Assembly: GCF_018437505.1 (NCBI RefSeq) | Contig: NZ_CP072467.1 | Coordinates: 248,001 to 312,000 of the forward strand | Source of the DNA: Spiractinospora alimapuensis | Lineage (GTDB): Bacteria; Actinomycetota; Actinomycetes; Streptosporangiales; Streptosporangiaceae | Direction of reading: 5' to 3' | Length of the DNA: 64,000 nucleotides | Shown here: one piece after another, positions 14,461-25,354 of the stretch | Numbering within the stretch: the stretch's first letter is position 1 | Layout: the number at the start of each line of letters is the position of its first letter | Made by a program: the position numbers and the translations under genes | Notes under the pieces: generated by a model | Databases searched by the model: none | What the model was told of the DNA's origin: nothing | What the model saw: the letters and a program-made list of their open reading frames with translations, nothing else

Positions 14461-16584
14461 TCACTGCTCGGGAGCCATGACCGTCCCGGGTGGGGACAGC
14501 CCGGTCCGTGCCGCCGCGAAGGCGTGCGCGTCGGCCGCGAGCTCCACGGCGCGACTCACGGCGCGGGGTCCGTGGCCGACGCCGTACTCGTAGCGCAGCA
14601 GGACACGATCCGGCGCGAGCCTGCGCAGGGCGGCGCACATCTTGCGCGCGTGGGCGGCGCCGGTGCGGGTGTCCCCGTGGAACCCGTTGAGGAGCACCGC
14701 CGGGGGATCCAAACCTCCCGCGAGCGCGCGGTGGTAGGGGGAGTAGTCGAGGAGCGCCGAGGCGTCCAAGGGGTCGGCGACGCTACCGAACTCCGCGGTC
14801 CACATGCGTCCCAGCCCCAGGAACTCGTAGCGGGCCATGTCGGTGAGCGGAGCGAGAGCGATCACCGAGCCGCAGACGTCGGGGCGGCGCATCGCCGCCG
14901 AGGACCAGCATGCCTCCCGCCGAACCTCCGGACAGGCACAACTGGCGTGGGACGCACCAGCCCCGACGCACCAGTTCCTCCGCGGCGGCCACGAGGTCGT
15001 CCACGGAACGAGTCTTGCCCCGACGCTGGCCGGCTCGGTGCCACGCGCGACCGAGGTCGCCGCCCCCGCGGACGTGCGCGACGGCGTAGGTTCCACCCAT
15101 GCGCAGCCAGGCCAGCACCGTCGCGCTGTAGCCGAACTGACGGGAGCGGCCGTAGGAACCGTAGGCGTGCAGCAGGGTCGGGCCCCGACCCGTGGTTCCG
15201 CGGGACCGAAGCACCGTCACGGGTACGGCGTGCCATCCGCGGAGCGGCACCACATCACCCGGCGCCGCACGTCGTCCGGTTCCTCCCCCGTGCGTGTGCG
15301 CGGGGCCTGGGCCTCGGGCCGGGCGGGCGGCCACACCGCGGACGGGCCGCCCAGGTCGCGGTCACCCGACCGGAAGGTCAGCATCCGCTGGTCGCGTGCC
15401 ACGTCGGCGTAGCTGACGTAGGCGACCACGGAACCGTCCGCCGACCGGTCGGTGTCGATCCGGGTGACCATCCCCGCTCCGGGGAGGGTGACGTCGCCCA
15501 GACGCCGCCCCGTGGTCGGGTCATGCACGGTGAGAGTGCTGATGCCCAGGCGGGTCCAGCTCGCGAGGATCTCGGGAGAACGTGCCGAGCCCACCACCGC
15601 GAAGGCGTCCAGCGTGGCCGAGTCGCTCGCGGCGATGACCTCGGTCCATGTGTCGGGGCTGGTGGGCGAGGCACGACAGACCCGTCGTCGGGGTGCGTCG
15701 GCGTTGGTGCGCAGGTAGAGCATCCCGTCCGGGCCGATCCGCGGCTCAGACTCGATCGCCCGGCCCGTGTGTACGGGGACGAACGCCGGTCCGTCGGCGG
15801 GGGTGGCCGCGAGGTCGGCGAGCCACAGGTCCTCCCGATGACCGGTGCCATGGCCCTCACTCGCCACCAGCCACCTGCCGCCCTCCACCCGGACGCCGGG
15901 CACCGTCGCCGCTCCGACGCATCCACGGACCAGTACGTCACCCGCGGCCCGGCGCAACCACACACCGCGTCCTCCACCGGATTCGTCCCGGCGGACGTAG
16001 TAGAAGGCGGGCGGTCCACCACGTCTGGGGGTGTCCAACCCTGGGGGGAGCCAGGCCACGTCGCTGTAACGGACACCCGGGATCCGGTCCACCTCGCGGC
16101 CACTGACGGTGAGGACGCGCAGCACGCCCGTCTCCGTCCCGTCCCGCGACGTCTGCACCGCGACGTGACGCCCGTCCGGGCTGACGTCCCAGGAGTCCAC
16201 CGTCGTCCGGCCGGTCGGGTCATCCACCATCGGGTCGAAGACCACCCGGGGGGAGGCCATCCGCGCGTCAGGGGCGACGACGATCCGTGGATGCTCACCG
16301 CCCGCGGGCCGGTGGGCCGCGAACACCGACCCCCCACGTCCCCGCGGCGCCGAGAAGTCAGAGTGTTGGGCCAGTCGCCCGATCTCCCGCGCCAACCAGC
16401 CCCGCCCCGACCACTCCTCCCGGGCCCGCGCGAACTCCTCGTCACGCTCCCGCAGCCATCGGCGGACCGCCGGCGAGTCGGCCTCCTCCAACCAGCGAAA
16501 CGGATCGGGCACCGCACGGCCGTGCACCACGTCCACAGCCGTATCGTCGACGTCCCACCGTGGGTCGCTACGCACAATGGCCAT
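14461..16584 (-). pseudogene. Prolyl oligopeptidase (S9A), two frame breaks
   Basis: About 707 residues if repaired, the usual size of prolyl oligopeptidase. The N-terminal part (PRWDVDDTAVDVVHGRAVPDPFRWLEE, then a beta-propeller) is in one frame to about 15225. The middle (LLHAYGSYGRSRQFGY, nucleophile Ser in LSGGSAGGM) is in a second frame to about 14905. The end (LTDMARYEFLGLG, Asp in GFHGDTRTG, His in YGVGHG) is in a third. All three catalytic residues are thus preserved but in different frames. A missing G in CCGG (15221-15228) and an extra C near 14903-14908 explain the breaks. The enzyme would cleave short peptides after proline. Lying upstream of the peptide gene, it is the likely leader protease. 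ATG 16584 is the best start; a TTG at 16611 is also possible. Confidence 0.85.
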
Positions 16585-17020
16585 GTTCCGCGCGCCCGTG
16601 ACACCGGTCAAGACAGAAGTTGCTTACCTCCGTGGCCCGCCCCTGGTACGTGGGCGCGAGGCTCGACGGTCGTGCGGATTGAGGCCACGACCGTGGAAGG
16701 ACCCCACGACGCCCGCCCGGGACCGGACACGGGTGGGGGAAGGTCGGAACCACCCCACCGCCCCGTGGCCTGACGGCCCGACGCGGCGACGGCGGGGGAG
16801 CAGGTCCGACGTTCGTCCCCGTCCGAGGGCCTCGTGTCCGGCGGGATGAGGGTGGGACGACCGCCGCGGCCCGAGCGCCCCAAGGGAGTGCGGAGCCCCG
16901 TCCAGATGATGAGCAGGAGCTGGCGAGGGCGTCCCCGTATGGAGCACCACCCCCTCGGCGTGGACGATGCCGGGCGTATTGGGAATGACCACGGCGGTCC
17001 GGCGCGGGCGTGGCGGACCA
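16585..17020. other. Intergenic, no gene supported
   Basis: This 436-base stretch upstream of the prolyl oligopeptidase holds only overlapping open frames rich in Arg, Pro and Gly on both strands, with no family features or convincing ribosome sites. It leads into the tandem-repeat array. A promoter for the peptidase operon should lie at its left edge, but no clear -10/-35 pair is visible. Confidence 0.5.
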
Positions 17021-18060
17021 TGGTGTGTCCGAGCGGTACCGGAAGCGGGCGGGTGCGCCTGGGTTGACGGTGAGGAGCCGGGTGAGCGGGGCGATGGTCA
17101 CGGTGCGGCCGAGCCCCATAGTGCGGACCCTACGCGGCGCCGCGTCTGGACGTCGCCAGGGCCGTGCGGGGTGCGGGAGGTCCACTCCGCCGTATGGGCC
17201 CGACGCCGCCCCGGGACGGCGTCGCGTCGCGGTTGCTCCGTGCCGCGGTCGGTGTGGAACCACCGGTGGGGGTGCCGGATGGGAGGCTCGGGGTGTGCGC
17301 CGGGGTCGCGGGCGCGGGCGGGGTGTGACGGTCACGGTGGGGTCGAGACTCGTCACGTGGGCCGTCCGCGACGGTTAGGCGGCGTCGCGTCCGGCTGTCT
17401 CACCACAGTCGTGCGGGGCGCGGGAGGTTCCCCCCAGTGCACCGAGGACAGTGGGCAACCTCCGCACTTTCGCGTGGGTGCGGCGCGAGCCCGGGACGGT
17501 GTCGCGTCGCGGTTGCTCCGCGTCGGGTGTCGGTGTGGAACCGCCGGTGGGGGTGCGGGGTGGAAGCTCGGACGTGGGCGTGGCGGACCATGGGGTGTCC
17601 GAACGGTGTCGGACGCGGTGTGGCTTGGTGGTGGATGGTCTCGGCCGGGCCGAGACTCGTCACCTGGGCGGTTCTCAGAATGTCCGCGTCGCCGGGCCGT
17701 GCGGGTGCGGGAGGTCCACTCCGCCGTATGGGCCCGACGCCGCCCCGGGACGGCGTCGCGTCGCGGTTCCTCCGGGTCGGGCGTCGGTGTGGAACCGCCG
17801 GTGGGGGTGCCGGGTGGAAGCTCGGGTGTGGGTGCGGTTGTGGCGGGCCATGGTGTGTCCGAACGGTGTCGGACGCTGTGTGGCTTGGTGTGTGGATGGT
17901 CTCGGTCGGGTCGAGAGCCGTCACCTGGGCTGTTCGCGGTATGTCCGCGCCGCCGGGCCGTGTGAGGCGCGGGAGGTTCCACCGTCGTCGGTGGACGGTG
18001 GGGCCTCCGCACCACCGCGCGGGTGGGGACGCCAGCCCGGGCCGGCGTCGGTTACCGCGT
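17021..18060. repeat. Degenerate tandem repeats, period about 250-280 bp
   Basis: Three to four diverged copies of one unit fill this kilobase. Anchor TGGCGGACCATGG-like occurs at 17021, 17581 and 17841; anchor GTCGCGTCGCGGTTGCTCCG at 17221, 17501 and (one change) 17755; GTCGAGACTCGTCAC-like at 17342, 17650 and 17900. A 70-base block at 17171-17240 recurs at 17705-17774 with a single mismatch. Open frames cross the array on both strands, but they encode only Pro/Arg/His/Gly-rich low-complexity sequence, so the array is considered non-coding. Confidence 0.75.
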
Positions 18061-18109
18061 GGGAACCCCCCGGCGTGTTCGATGGAGGGCGGCTCCTGTG
18101 CCCGTGGGG

Positions 18110-18757
18110 TCAGGCGCGGAGGAACGTAAGGACCGCGCGGACCCTTCGGTGGTGGTCGGTGTCCTCGGCGTGGAGGCCGAGTTTGGCGAAGATGCTACGG
18201 ATGTGCTTCTCCACGGCGGGGTCGCTGACGACCAGGGCACGGGCGATGGACTGGTTGGAGTGTCCCTCGGCCATCAGGCCGAGGACCTCGCGTTCCCGGG
18301 GGGTGATGCCCTCCAGGGGGTCCTTGGCGCGGCGGCGCACCATCAACTGCGCCACCACCTGGGGGTCGAACACCGTTCCGCCGGCGGCGACCCGGTGCAG
18401 GCCCTCCATGAACTCCTCCACGTTGACCACGCGGTCCTTCAGGAGGTACCCGACGGCGCCCCGCGCGTCGGCGAGGAGGTCGTCGGCGTAGGACACCTCA
18501 ACGTACTGCGACAGGATCAGCACCGGAGCGCCGGGAACCCGCTGACGGGCGGCGACCGCGGCCCGCAGGCCCTCGTCGGTGAACGACGGGGGCATCCGCA
18601 CGTCCACCACCGACACGTCGGGGCGATGCTCGACGACGGCGGCGGTCAGACTGTCTCCGTCACCGACCTCGGCGACCACCTGACAGTCGAACTCCTCCAG
18701 GAGCCGGACAATCCCTGAGCGGATGAGCGAAGCGTCGTCTGCCACGACTACTCGCAC
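18110..18757 (-). CDS. LuxR/NarL-family response regulator
   Basis: A 215-residue two-domain regulator. The receiver has VVADDASLIRSGI, phospho-acceptor Asp in VSVVDVRMPP and GYLLKDRV. The C-terminal HTH has ITPREREVLGLMAEGHSNQ and VEKHIRSIFAKLGL. The GTG start lies inside the last codons of the kinase gene (10-base overlap), so the pair is translationally coupled. This subgroup (DesR/LnrK-like, with a PSFTDEGL loop in the receiver) often controls adjacent ABC exporters, but none lies next to it here. Targets are therefore unknown. Confidence 0.92.
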   Translation of the reverse strand: MRVVVADDASLIRSGIVRLLEEFDCQVVAEVGDGDSLTAAVVEHRPDVSVVDVRMPPSFTDEGLRAAVAARQRVPGAPVLILSQYVEVSYADDLLADARGAVGYLLKDRVVNVEEFMEGLHRVAAGGTVFDPQVVAQLMVRRRAKDPLEGITPREREVLGLMAEGHSNQSIARALVVSDPAVEKHIRSIFAKLGLHAEDTDHHRRVRAVLTFLRA

Positions 18758-20001
18758 GGAACCTCCATCGCGATCACCGTCGGACCGCCTGGGGGCGAGT
18801 CCACCACGAGGCCACCTTCCACCGCGCGGACCCGGTCGGTCAAACCGGCCAAACCGTGCCCCTTGGAGGTGTGCGCGCCACCGACACCGTCGTCCAGGAT
18901 CGTCAACACCAGTCGGTCCCCGTCCTTGGCGAGGGTGATGGTGGCGGTGTTGGCGCCACTGTGCTTGGCGATGTTGGTGAGTGACTCAGCGGCGACGAAG
19001 TAGACGGTGTTCTCGACCGCCGGCGCGTACCGCCCGTCCGCGGTGATCTCCAGCTCGACCGGCACCGGACACCGGGAGGCGAGCGCGGCCAGGGCGGGGC
19101 TCAGACCGCGGTCGGTGAGGATCGGTGGCGCGATACCCCGCGACAGGGCGCGCAGTTCCTCCAGGGTGTCGCGGGTGGCGGCGATGGCGTCGGTCAGGGT
19201 CTCACCCGCCGCGTCCGGGTCCTTCGCCAGTTGGCGCTGGGCCCGGGAGAGCTCCATCGCCAGGTGGACCAGTCGCTGCTGCGGACCGTCGTGGATGTCG
19301 CGTTCCAGCCGACGCAGTGCCCCCGCCTCGGCCGACACCGCCGCGGCGCGGCTCTCCGAGAGGTCCGCGATGCGCTCCTGCATCTCGCCCACGGTGGTGA
19401 GCAGCACCCGGCCCAGACTGGCGCGGACCAGGGCACAGGCGCGTACTCCGTAGATCCACACCACCGTCAGGACCAGCCCGATGCCCACGTAGAAGAACGA
19501 GGACACGAGGTAGGAGTCGCCGAGACCCAGGAACTCGGGAAGGTCCTGGAAGTTGTCGCCCAACGTCACGCGCAGGATCCACCCGTACAGCGGGTAGGCG
19601 AGGGTCGCGATGGGGGCCGCGGTCAACGCGACGGTGAGCGCGAACGTGACGACCGACACAGGGAAGACCAGGATCCCGTACAACAGGTCCAGCCATCGCT
19701 GTCCGGATCGGACGATGTTCAGGGTTCGCCGGACCAACCCCGCACCCTCCGGTGCCTTGGGATAGTCGGGGTGCGCCACCGCGTATCCCAGCACGCGCGG
19801 AATCGCGTGCCGCTCCACCTCGGCGAACCCGCGCGCCATCATCAGCGCCAGAGCCAGGACGGCGAAACCGACACCGAGCACCAACGTCGCCGATCCCACC
19901 GCGAAGGCCGCGATCAACAGCGGGAAGGAGATGACCGACAGTGGGAACGTGCCGAGGATGTAGGCCGTGTCGGCCCAAACTCTGCGTCGTGCTGGAACCA
20001 T
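18748..20001 (-). CDS. DesK-type sensor histidine kinase with duplicated sensor domain
   Basis: A 417-residue kinase. The N-terminal 190 residues contain two pairs of transmembrane helices related to each other (TAYILGTFPLSVISFPLLIAAF-type and LLYGILVFPVSVVTFALTVAL-type), a putative sensor module common in actinobacterial kinases. The HisKA_3 His is in LRRLERDIHDGPQQRLV; HATPase boxes are SLTNIAKHSGAN and GGAHTSKGHGLAGLTDR. It pairs with the following regulator. The ATG has no ribosome site. A TAGCAT hexamer ends six bases before it, so the mRNA may be leaderless. Confidence 0.9.
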   Translation of the reverse strand: MVPARRRVWADTAYILGTFPLSVISFPLLIAAFAVGSATLVLGVGFAVLALALMMARGFAEVERHAIPRVLGYAVAHPDYPKAPEGAGLVRRTLNIVRSGQRWLDLLYGILVFPVSVVTFALTVALTAAPIATLAYPLYGWILRVTLGDNFQDLPEFLGLGDSYLVSSFFYVGIGLVLTVVWIYGVRACALVRASLGRVLLTTVGEMQERIADLSESRAAAVSAEAGALRRLERDIHDGPQQRLVHLAMELSRAQRQLAKDPDAAGETLTDAIAATRDTLEELRALSRGIAPPILTDRGLSPALAALASRCPVPVELEITADGRYAPAVENTVYFVAAESLTNIAKHSGANTATITLAKDGDRLVLTILDDGVGGAHTSKGHGLAGLTDRVRAVEGGLVVDSPPGGPTVIAMEVPCE

Positions 20002-20006
20002 GGGCC

Positions 20007-20012
20007 AATGCT
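20007..20012 (-). promoter_or_regulatory. Putative -10 element of a leaderless kinase transcript
   Basis: On the minus strand TAGCAT is followed by six bases and then the kinase ATG, which would make the A of ATG the first transcribed base. No Shine-Dalgarno sequence is present. The -35 region is poor, so support is moderate. Confidence 0.35.
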
Positions 20013-20072
20013 AGGAACAATTCCGGGCGCCGAGTATCCAGGTAGTCGCGCCTCTTCGTGGTAGTGCCCGCC

Positions 20073-20863
20073 CTACCGTCCCGGGGCGTGCTCGGCGCGT
20101 CGGGACAGGAGTCCGGCGCCGTCGTGGTGGCGGGCACGGACCGGGTGTGGCGTGAGGGTCGCCAGGGCCGCGCGGTAGCGGGTGCCCGCGGAGAGGTCGG
20201 CCAACTGGACCGAGTCCGGAGCCGCGGCCGAGTCCCAGCGCACCACGCGGGCGGACTCCCGCGGACCACTCACCGTGATGGAGTTCAACCCACCGGACAG
20301 CCCCACGCCCGTCGCCTTCAGCAAGGCCTCCTTGCGGGTCCAGTAGGTGAAGAACGCCGCGGAGCGCGACGGGGAGGGCACCTGGGCGAGGTCCGAACGC
20401 TCCTGGTCGGTGAGGACGTAGGAGGCGAGGCCCTCGAGGTCGCTTTCGCCCTCACCACGGATCCGCTCCACGTCCACCCCGACCTCGGCCTCGGAACAGA
20501 CGGCGACGGCCACCCAGTCGCCGGAGTGGGTGATGGAGAACTCCAGTCCCGCGGCCGCGCCCACCGGGCGTGGTTTCCCGTGCGGCTCGGTGCCGGAGCA
20601 GTGTGGACAGTCACGAATGTAGGAGACCTCGCCGGCCGGACAGTCGGCCGCCCGGGCCAGGCAGAGTCGGGCGAGCGCGTGGGAGACCAGGTAGCGATCC
20701 CTGTCCTCGGCCTTGAGGAAACGGCGGTGCCGTTCCCGCTCGTGGTCGTCCAACAGGGGGAGAAGCGCGGGCCGCGCCGAGGTCGGGGCGGCCCACCACA
20801 CATCGCAGGTCACCGGCGCGCGCGACGCGCCCCTGCCGCCCGAGTTCTCGTCCACCCGTCCAT
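20073..20863 (-). CDS. Sfp-type 4'-phosphopantetheinyl transferase
   Basis: About 260 residues. The metal-binding GVDVERIR and the WTRKEALLKATG motif identify an Sfp/HetI-type transferase that moves phosphopantetheine from CoA to carrier-protein serines. LEFSITHSGDWVAVAV and HGKPR are also conserved, as is a Cys pair in DCPHCSG common in actinobacterial members. The open frame starts at GTG 20855, but the ribosome site GGAGGGAGA fits ATG 20863, which is one frame off. One missing G in the run at 20855-20857 would join them (MDGVDEN...). It can activate discrete and modular carrier proteins, including possibly the ACP at 958-1227. Confidence 0.88.
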
Positions 20864-20988
20864 TGTGCCGTCTCCCTCCGAGAACGCCGCCATGATCGGG
20901 TGTAAACCCCGGCGGGACGGGAATGTCCAGAAGCGGTCGGCACCCACACCGACGCGCAGGTCCACCCCCGACCTGAGGGAGGGCACGT

Positions 20989-21168
20989 ATGTCCGTCGTC
21001 GAGATGTTCGGCACTGTGACACTGGTCGCGTTGACGGCCGCCGTGCTGGTTTTCGTCGCCACGTTGACGCGGGACCCCCGACCGGGCGTGAACCTCGCCG
21101 AGCGTGACACCGACGACGACGTGCCCGAGGTCACCGAATGGGAGAGCCACGCCTCTCCCCAGCGTTGA
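20989..21168 (+). CDS. Small single-pass membrane protein
   Basis: A 59-residue protein with one hydrophobic segment (VTLVALTAAVLVFVATL, about residues 9-25) and an acidic C-terminal tail (ERDTDDDVPEVTEWES). AGGGAGGG five bases before the ATG and consistently GC-ending codons support it. It is divergent from the phosphopantetheinyl transferase. No family is recognised. Its end overlaps an upstream, unlikely extension of the DeoR regulator frame. Confidence 0.6.
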   Translation: MSVVEMFGTVTLVALTAAVLVFVATLTRDPRPGVNLAERDTDDDVPEVTEWESHASPQR

Positions 21169-21257
21169 CGCCGCGCTCCCGCCCCGACACGGCGACTAGG
21201 ATCGCGGCATCGGCGTCGGGCGAAGCCGGGCCCGACCCGGACCAGCGGGAGAACTAC

Positions 21258-22067
21258 GTGTCGAGCCACGCCGACAAACCCACCTTCGCCGCCGTTCGCC
21301 GTGACCGGATCCTCGAACTGGTGCGCTCGAACGGCACGATGGCGCTGCGCGACATCGCCACCCACGTGCGCGCCTCGGAGGTCACCGTCCGACGCGACAT
21401 CCGCGCGTTGGAGGCCGAGGGACTCATCGACCGTCGCCGCGGCGGTGCCGCCATCCCCGGCCGGCTCGCCCGGGAAGCCGGCATGGTCGCCCGCGCACGG
21501 CGCCCCGCCACCGAGGAGCTGGCCATCGCGCAGGTGGCCGCCTCGATGGTCGAGGACGGAGACGCCGTCGCGATCGGCCCCGGTGCCGCGACCGAGGCCC
21601 TCGCCCGCGAGCTCGGCACCCGTAGCGACCTCACGGTGGTCACCAACGCGCTGCCCGTGGCCTCGGCCCTCGCGGCCGCGCCGGGGATCGACGTCGTCAT
21701 GACCGGTGGGACACTACGCGGCTCGCTCATGGCCCTCGTGGGCAGCGCGGCCGACCAGGCGCTGACCGGCATCCGGGTGCGGCGCGCGTTCCTGGCGGGC
21801 GAGGGGATCAACGGCGACCGCGGCCTGAGCACCCCCAACCACGCGATCGCGGAGGTCGATCGGGCGATGGCCGACGCCGCCGAAGAGGTCGTCGTCCTCG
21901 CCGACCACACTCGTGTCGGTGCCGAGACCATGGTGCGCACCATCCCGCCGGACCAGGTGACCCATCTGGTGACGGACAGCCACGCCGACCCCGAGGTCCT
22001 GATGGAACTGGAGGAGCACGGGACGCGTGTCCACGTGGCGGTACTGGACTCCGACCTCGGTCAGTGA
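21258..22067 (+). CDS. DeoR/GlpR-family transcriptional regulator
   Basis: A 269-residue regulator. The N-terminal DeoR HTH contains RRDRILELVRSNGTMALRDIA and VTVRRDIRALEAEGLIDRRRGGA. The C-terminal ligand domain has the DeoR phosphosugar pattern: DGDAVAIGPGAATEALA, LTVVTNALPVA, VVMTGGTLRGS, AFLAGEGI and VVLADHTRVG. GTG 21258 is preferred because GGGAGAA lies at proper distance and the protein then begins just before the HTH. It probably responds to a phosphorylated sugar. No sugar operon is adjacent, so targets are unknown. Confidence 0.88.
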   Translation: MSSHADKPTFAAVRRDRILELVRSNGTMALRDIATHVRASEVTVRRDIRALEAEGLIDRRRGGAAIPGRLAREAGMVARARRPATEELAIAQVAASMVEDGDAVAIGPGAATEALARELGTRSDLTVVTNALPVASALAAAPGIDVVMTGGTLRGSLMALVGSAADQALTGIRVRRAFLAGEGINGDRGLSTPNHAIAEVDRAMADAAEEVVVLADHTRVGAETMVRTIPPDQVTHLVTDSHADPEVLMELEEHGTRVHVAVLDSDLGQ

Positions 22068-22159
22068 CCGCCGTCGGCCCCCACCGACGACGGGGGCCGT
22101 GTCGGGGCGATCGACTAACGTGGATCCCCGCCGTGAATCCCAGATCCGCCGGAGTCGCC

Positions 22160-23761
<1,602 letters not shown>

Positions 23762-23810
23762 CCCGGCCTTCCCCTCCCGTCATCCAGCAACCGACAAGAA
23801 ACGGATACCC

Positions 23811-24575
23811 ATGGGTCTCCTCGAAGGTAAGCGCCTGCTCATCACAGGGGTGCTGACCACCTCCTCCATCGCGTTCAGCGCGGCCCGCCTCGCCCAGGAA
23901 CAGGGCGCCACCGTCGTGCTCACCGGCTACGGACGAATGAGTCTGGTGGAGCGGGTGGCGAAGAAGCTGCCCGAGCCGCCGCCCGTCATCGAGCTGGACG
24001 TGACCGACCCTGACCACCTCGCCGGGCTCGCCGACAAGGTTCGCGAGCACGTCGACGGGATCGACGGCATCGTGCACGCGGTCGCGTTCGCGCCGCAGAC
24101 GGCCCTGGGCGGCAACTTCCTCAACACCGAGTGGGACGACGTCGCCAACGCCCTGCACGTCTCCGCCTACTCCCTGAAGTCGCTCACCATGGCGGCCCTC
24201 CCGCTCATGGAGGACGGCGGATCCGTGGTGGGACTGGACTTCGACGCGACCGTCGCCTGGCCCGTCTACGACTGGATGGGCGTCTCCAAGGCGACCATGG
24301 AGTCGGTGTCCCGCTACCTCGCCCGATACCTGGGGGAGAGGGACGTCCGCGTCAACCTCGTCGCGGCCGGCCCCATCCGGACCACCGCCGCCTCCAACAT
24401 CCCCGGGTTCGAGGAGTTCGAGAAGACCTGGACCGAGCGAGCGCCGCTCGGATGGGAGCTGAAGGACCCCGAGCCGGCGGCCAAGGCGATCATCGCGCTG
24501 TTGTCGGACTGGTTCCCCGCCACCACCGGGGAGATCGTGCACGTCGACGGCGGCCTGCACGCGACCGGAGCCTGA
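23811..24575 (+). CDS. fabI: Enoyl-ACP reductase (NADH), InhA/FabI type
   Basis: A 254-residue SDR-fold enoyl reductase. The variant NADH loop [26 protein letters not shown], and the catalytic Tyr-x6-Lys in [13 protein letters not shown] match Inh[17 protein letters not shown] is the substrate loop and [11 protein letters not shown] the end. It catalyses the last reduction of FAS-II elongation. It lies 49 bases after fabG, as in mabA-inhA operons. The catalytic Tyr and Lys are intact and it is the predicted target of triclosan- or isoniazid-class inhibitors. The next SDR gene begins 17 bases after its stop. Confidence 0.93.
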   Translation: MGLLEGKRLLITGVLTTSSIAFSAARLAQEQGATVVLTGYGRMSLVERVAKKLPEPPPVIELDVTDPDHLAGLADKVREHVDGIDGIVHAVAFAPQTALGGNFLNTEWDDVANALHVSAYSLKSLTMAALPLMEDGGSVVGLDFDATVAWPVYDWMGVSKATMESVSRYLARYLGERDVRVNLVAAGPIRTTAASNIPGFEEFEKTWTERAPLGWELKDPEPAAKAIIALLSDWFPATTGEIVHVDGGLHATGA

Positions 24576-24592
24576 CCGAGGGGGCGGACACC

Positions 24593-25354
24593 ATGGATCT
24601 GGGACTTCGTGGCGCGCGCGTGGTCGTCACCGGAGCGAGTCGCGGAATCGGACGGGCGATCGCTGAGGTACTCGCGGGCGAGGGCGCCGACCTGGCGATC
24701 TGCGCCCGTACCCCGCACACCGTGACCGAGACCGCCGACTCGCTCTCCGCGACCGGATCCACGGTGTTCGCCACCGCCCTCGACGTGTCCGACACCACCG
24801 CCCTGCGAAAGTTCGTCGGGGACGCGGCCGAGCGCCTCGGCGGCGTCGACGTCGTCGTGTCCAACGTGTCCGCCGGGGGTTCGGCCGCTCCGGACGAGTG
24901 GGAACGCAACTTCGGCGTCGACGTGCTCCCCCTCGTCACCCTCGCCGAGGCCGCGCGCCCCCACCTCGCGGCCTCCGAACGCGGCGGAGCGCTGGTGGCC
25001 ATCTCCAGCACCTCGGCGCTGCACACGACGGCACCCGCCGGACCGCGCGCCTACGGTGCCCTCAAGGCCGCCGTCAACCACTACGTGGCGTCGCTCGCCC
25101 GCGACTGGGCCGCCGACGGCGTGCGGCTGAACACGGTGTCGCCCGGCCCGATCGAGTTTCCCGGTGGCAGTTGGGAACGGCGTCGCCGTGACCAGCCCGA
25201 TTTCTACTCCGACGTGCGGGACCGCATCCCGATGGGACGGCTCGGTACCCCCGAGGAGGTCGCGCGGACCGTGGCGTTCCTGGCCAGCCCCGCGGCGAGT
25301 TATGTCACCGGCCGTAACCTCGTGGTCGACGGCGGCTTCCTCGACCAAGTGTGA
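24593..25354 (+). CDS. SDR-family oxidoreductase
   Basis: A 253-residue classical SDR. It has [21 protein letters not shown], a variant of the NAG motif (SNVSAGG), Ser in [12 protein letters not shown], Tyr-x3-Lys in YGALKAAV, and a typical end [12 protein letters not shown]. Substrate is not identifiable. Close coupling to fabG-fabI (17 bases from fabI) suggests a lipid-related reductase co-expressed with FAS-II. ATG 24593 follows GAGGGGG. A frame extending far upstream into fabI is an artefact. Confidence 0.85.
   Translation: MDLGLRGARVVVTGASRGIGRAIAEVLAGEGADLAICARTPHTVTETADSLSATGSTVFATALDVSDTTALRKFVGDAAERLGGVDVVVSNVSAGGSAAPDEWERNFGVDVLPLVTLAEAARPHLAASERGGALVAISSTSALHTTAPAGPRAYGALKAAVNHYVASLARDWAADGVRLNTVSPGPIEFPGGSWERRRRDQPDFYSDVRDRIPMGRLGTPEEVARTVAFLASPAASYVTGRNLVVDGGFLDQV

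Noticed and set aside
14524-16773. 749-codon open frame on the plus strand
   Set aside because: Antisense to the prolyl oligopeptidase gene, which carries all catalytic residues on the minus strand.
16967-17965. 332-codon plus-strand frame and a 220-codon minus-strand frame over the tandem repeats
   Set aside because: Both cross the same repeat array, encode only Pro/Arg/Gly/Val low-complexity sequence and lack ribosome sites. They are better explained as open by composition.
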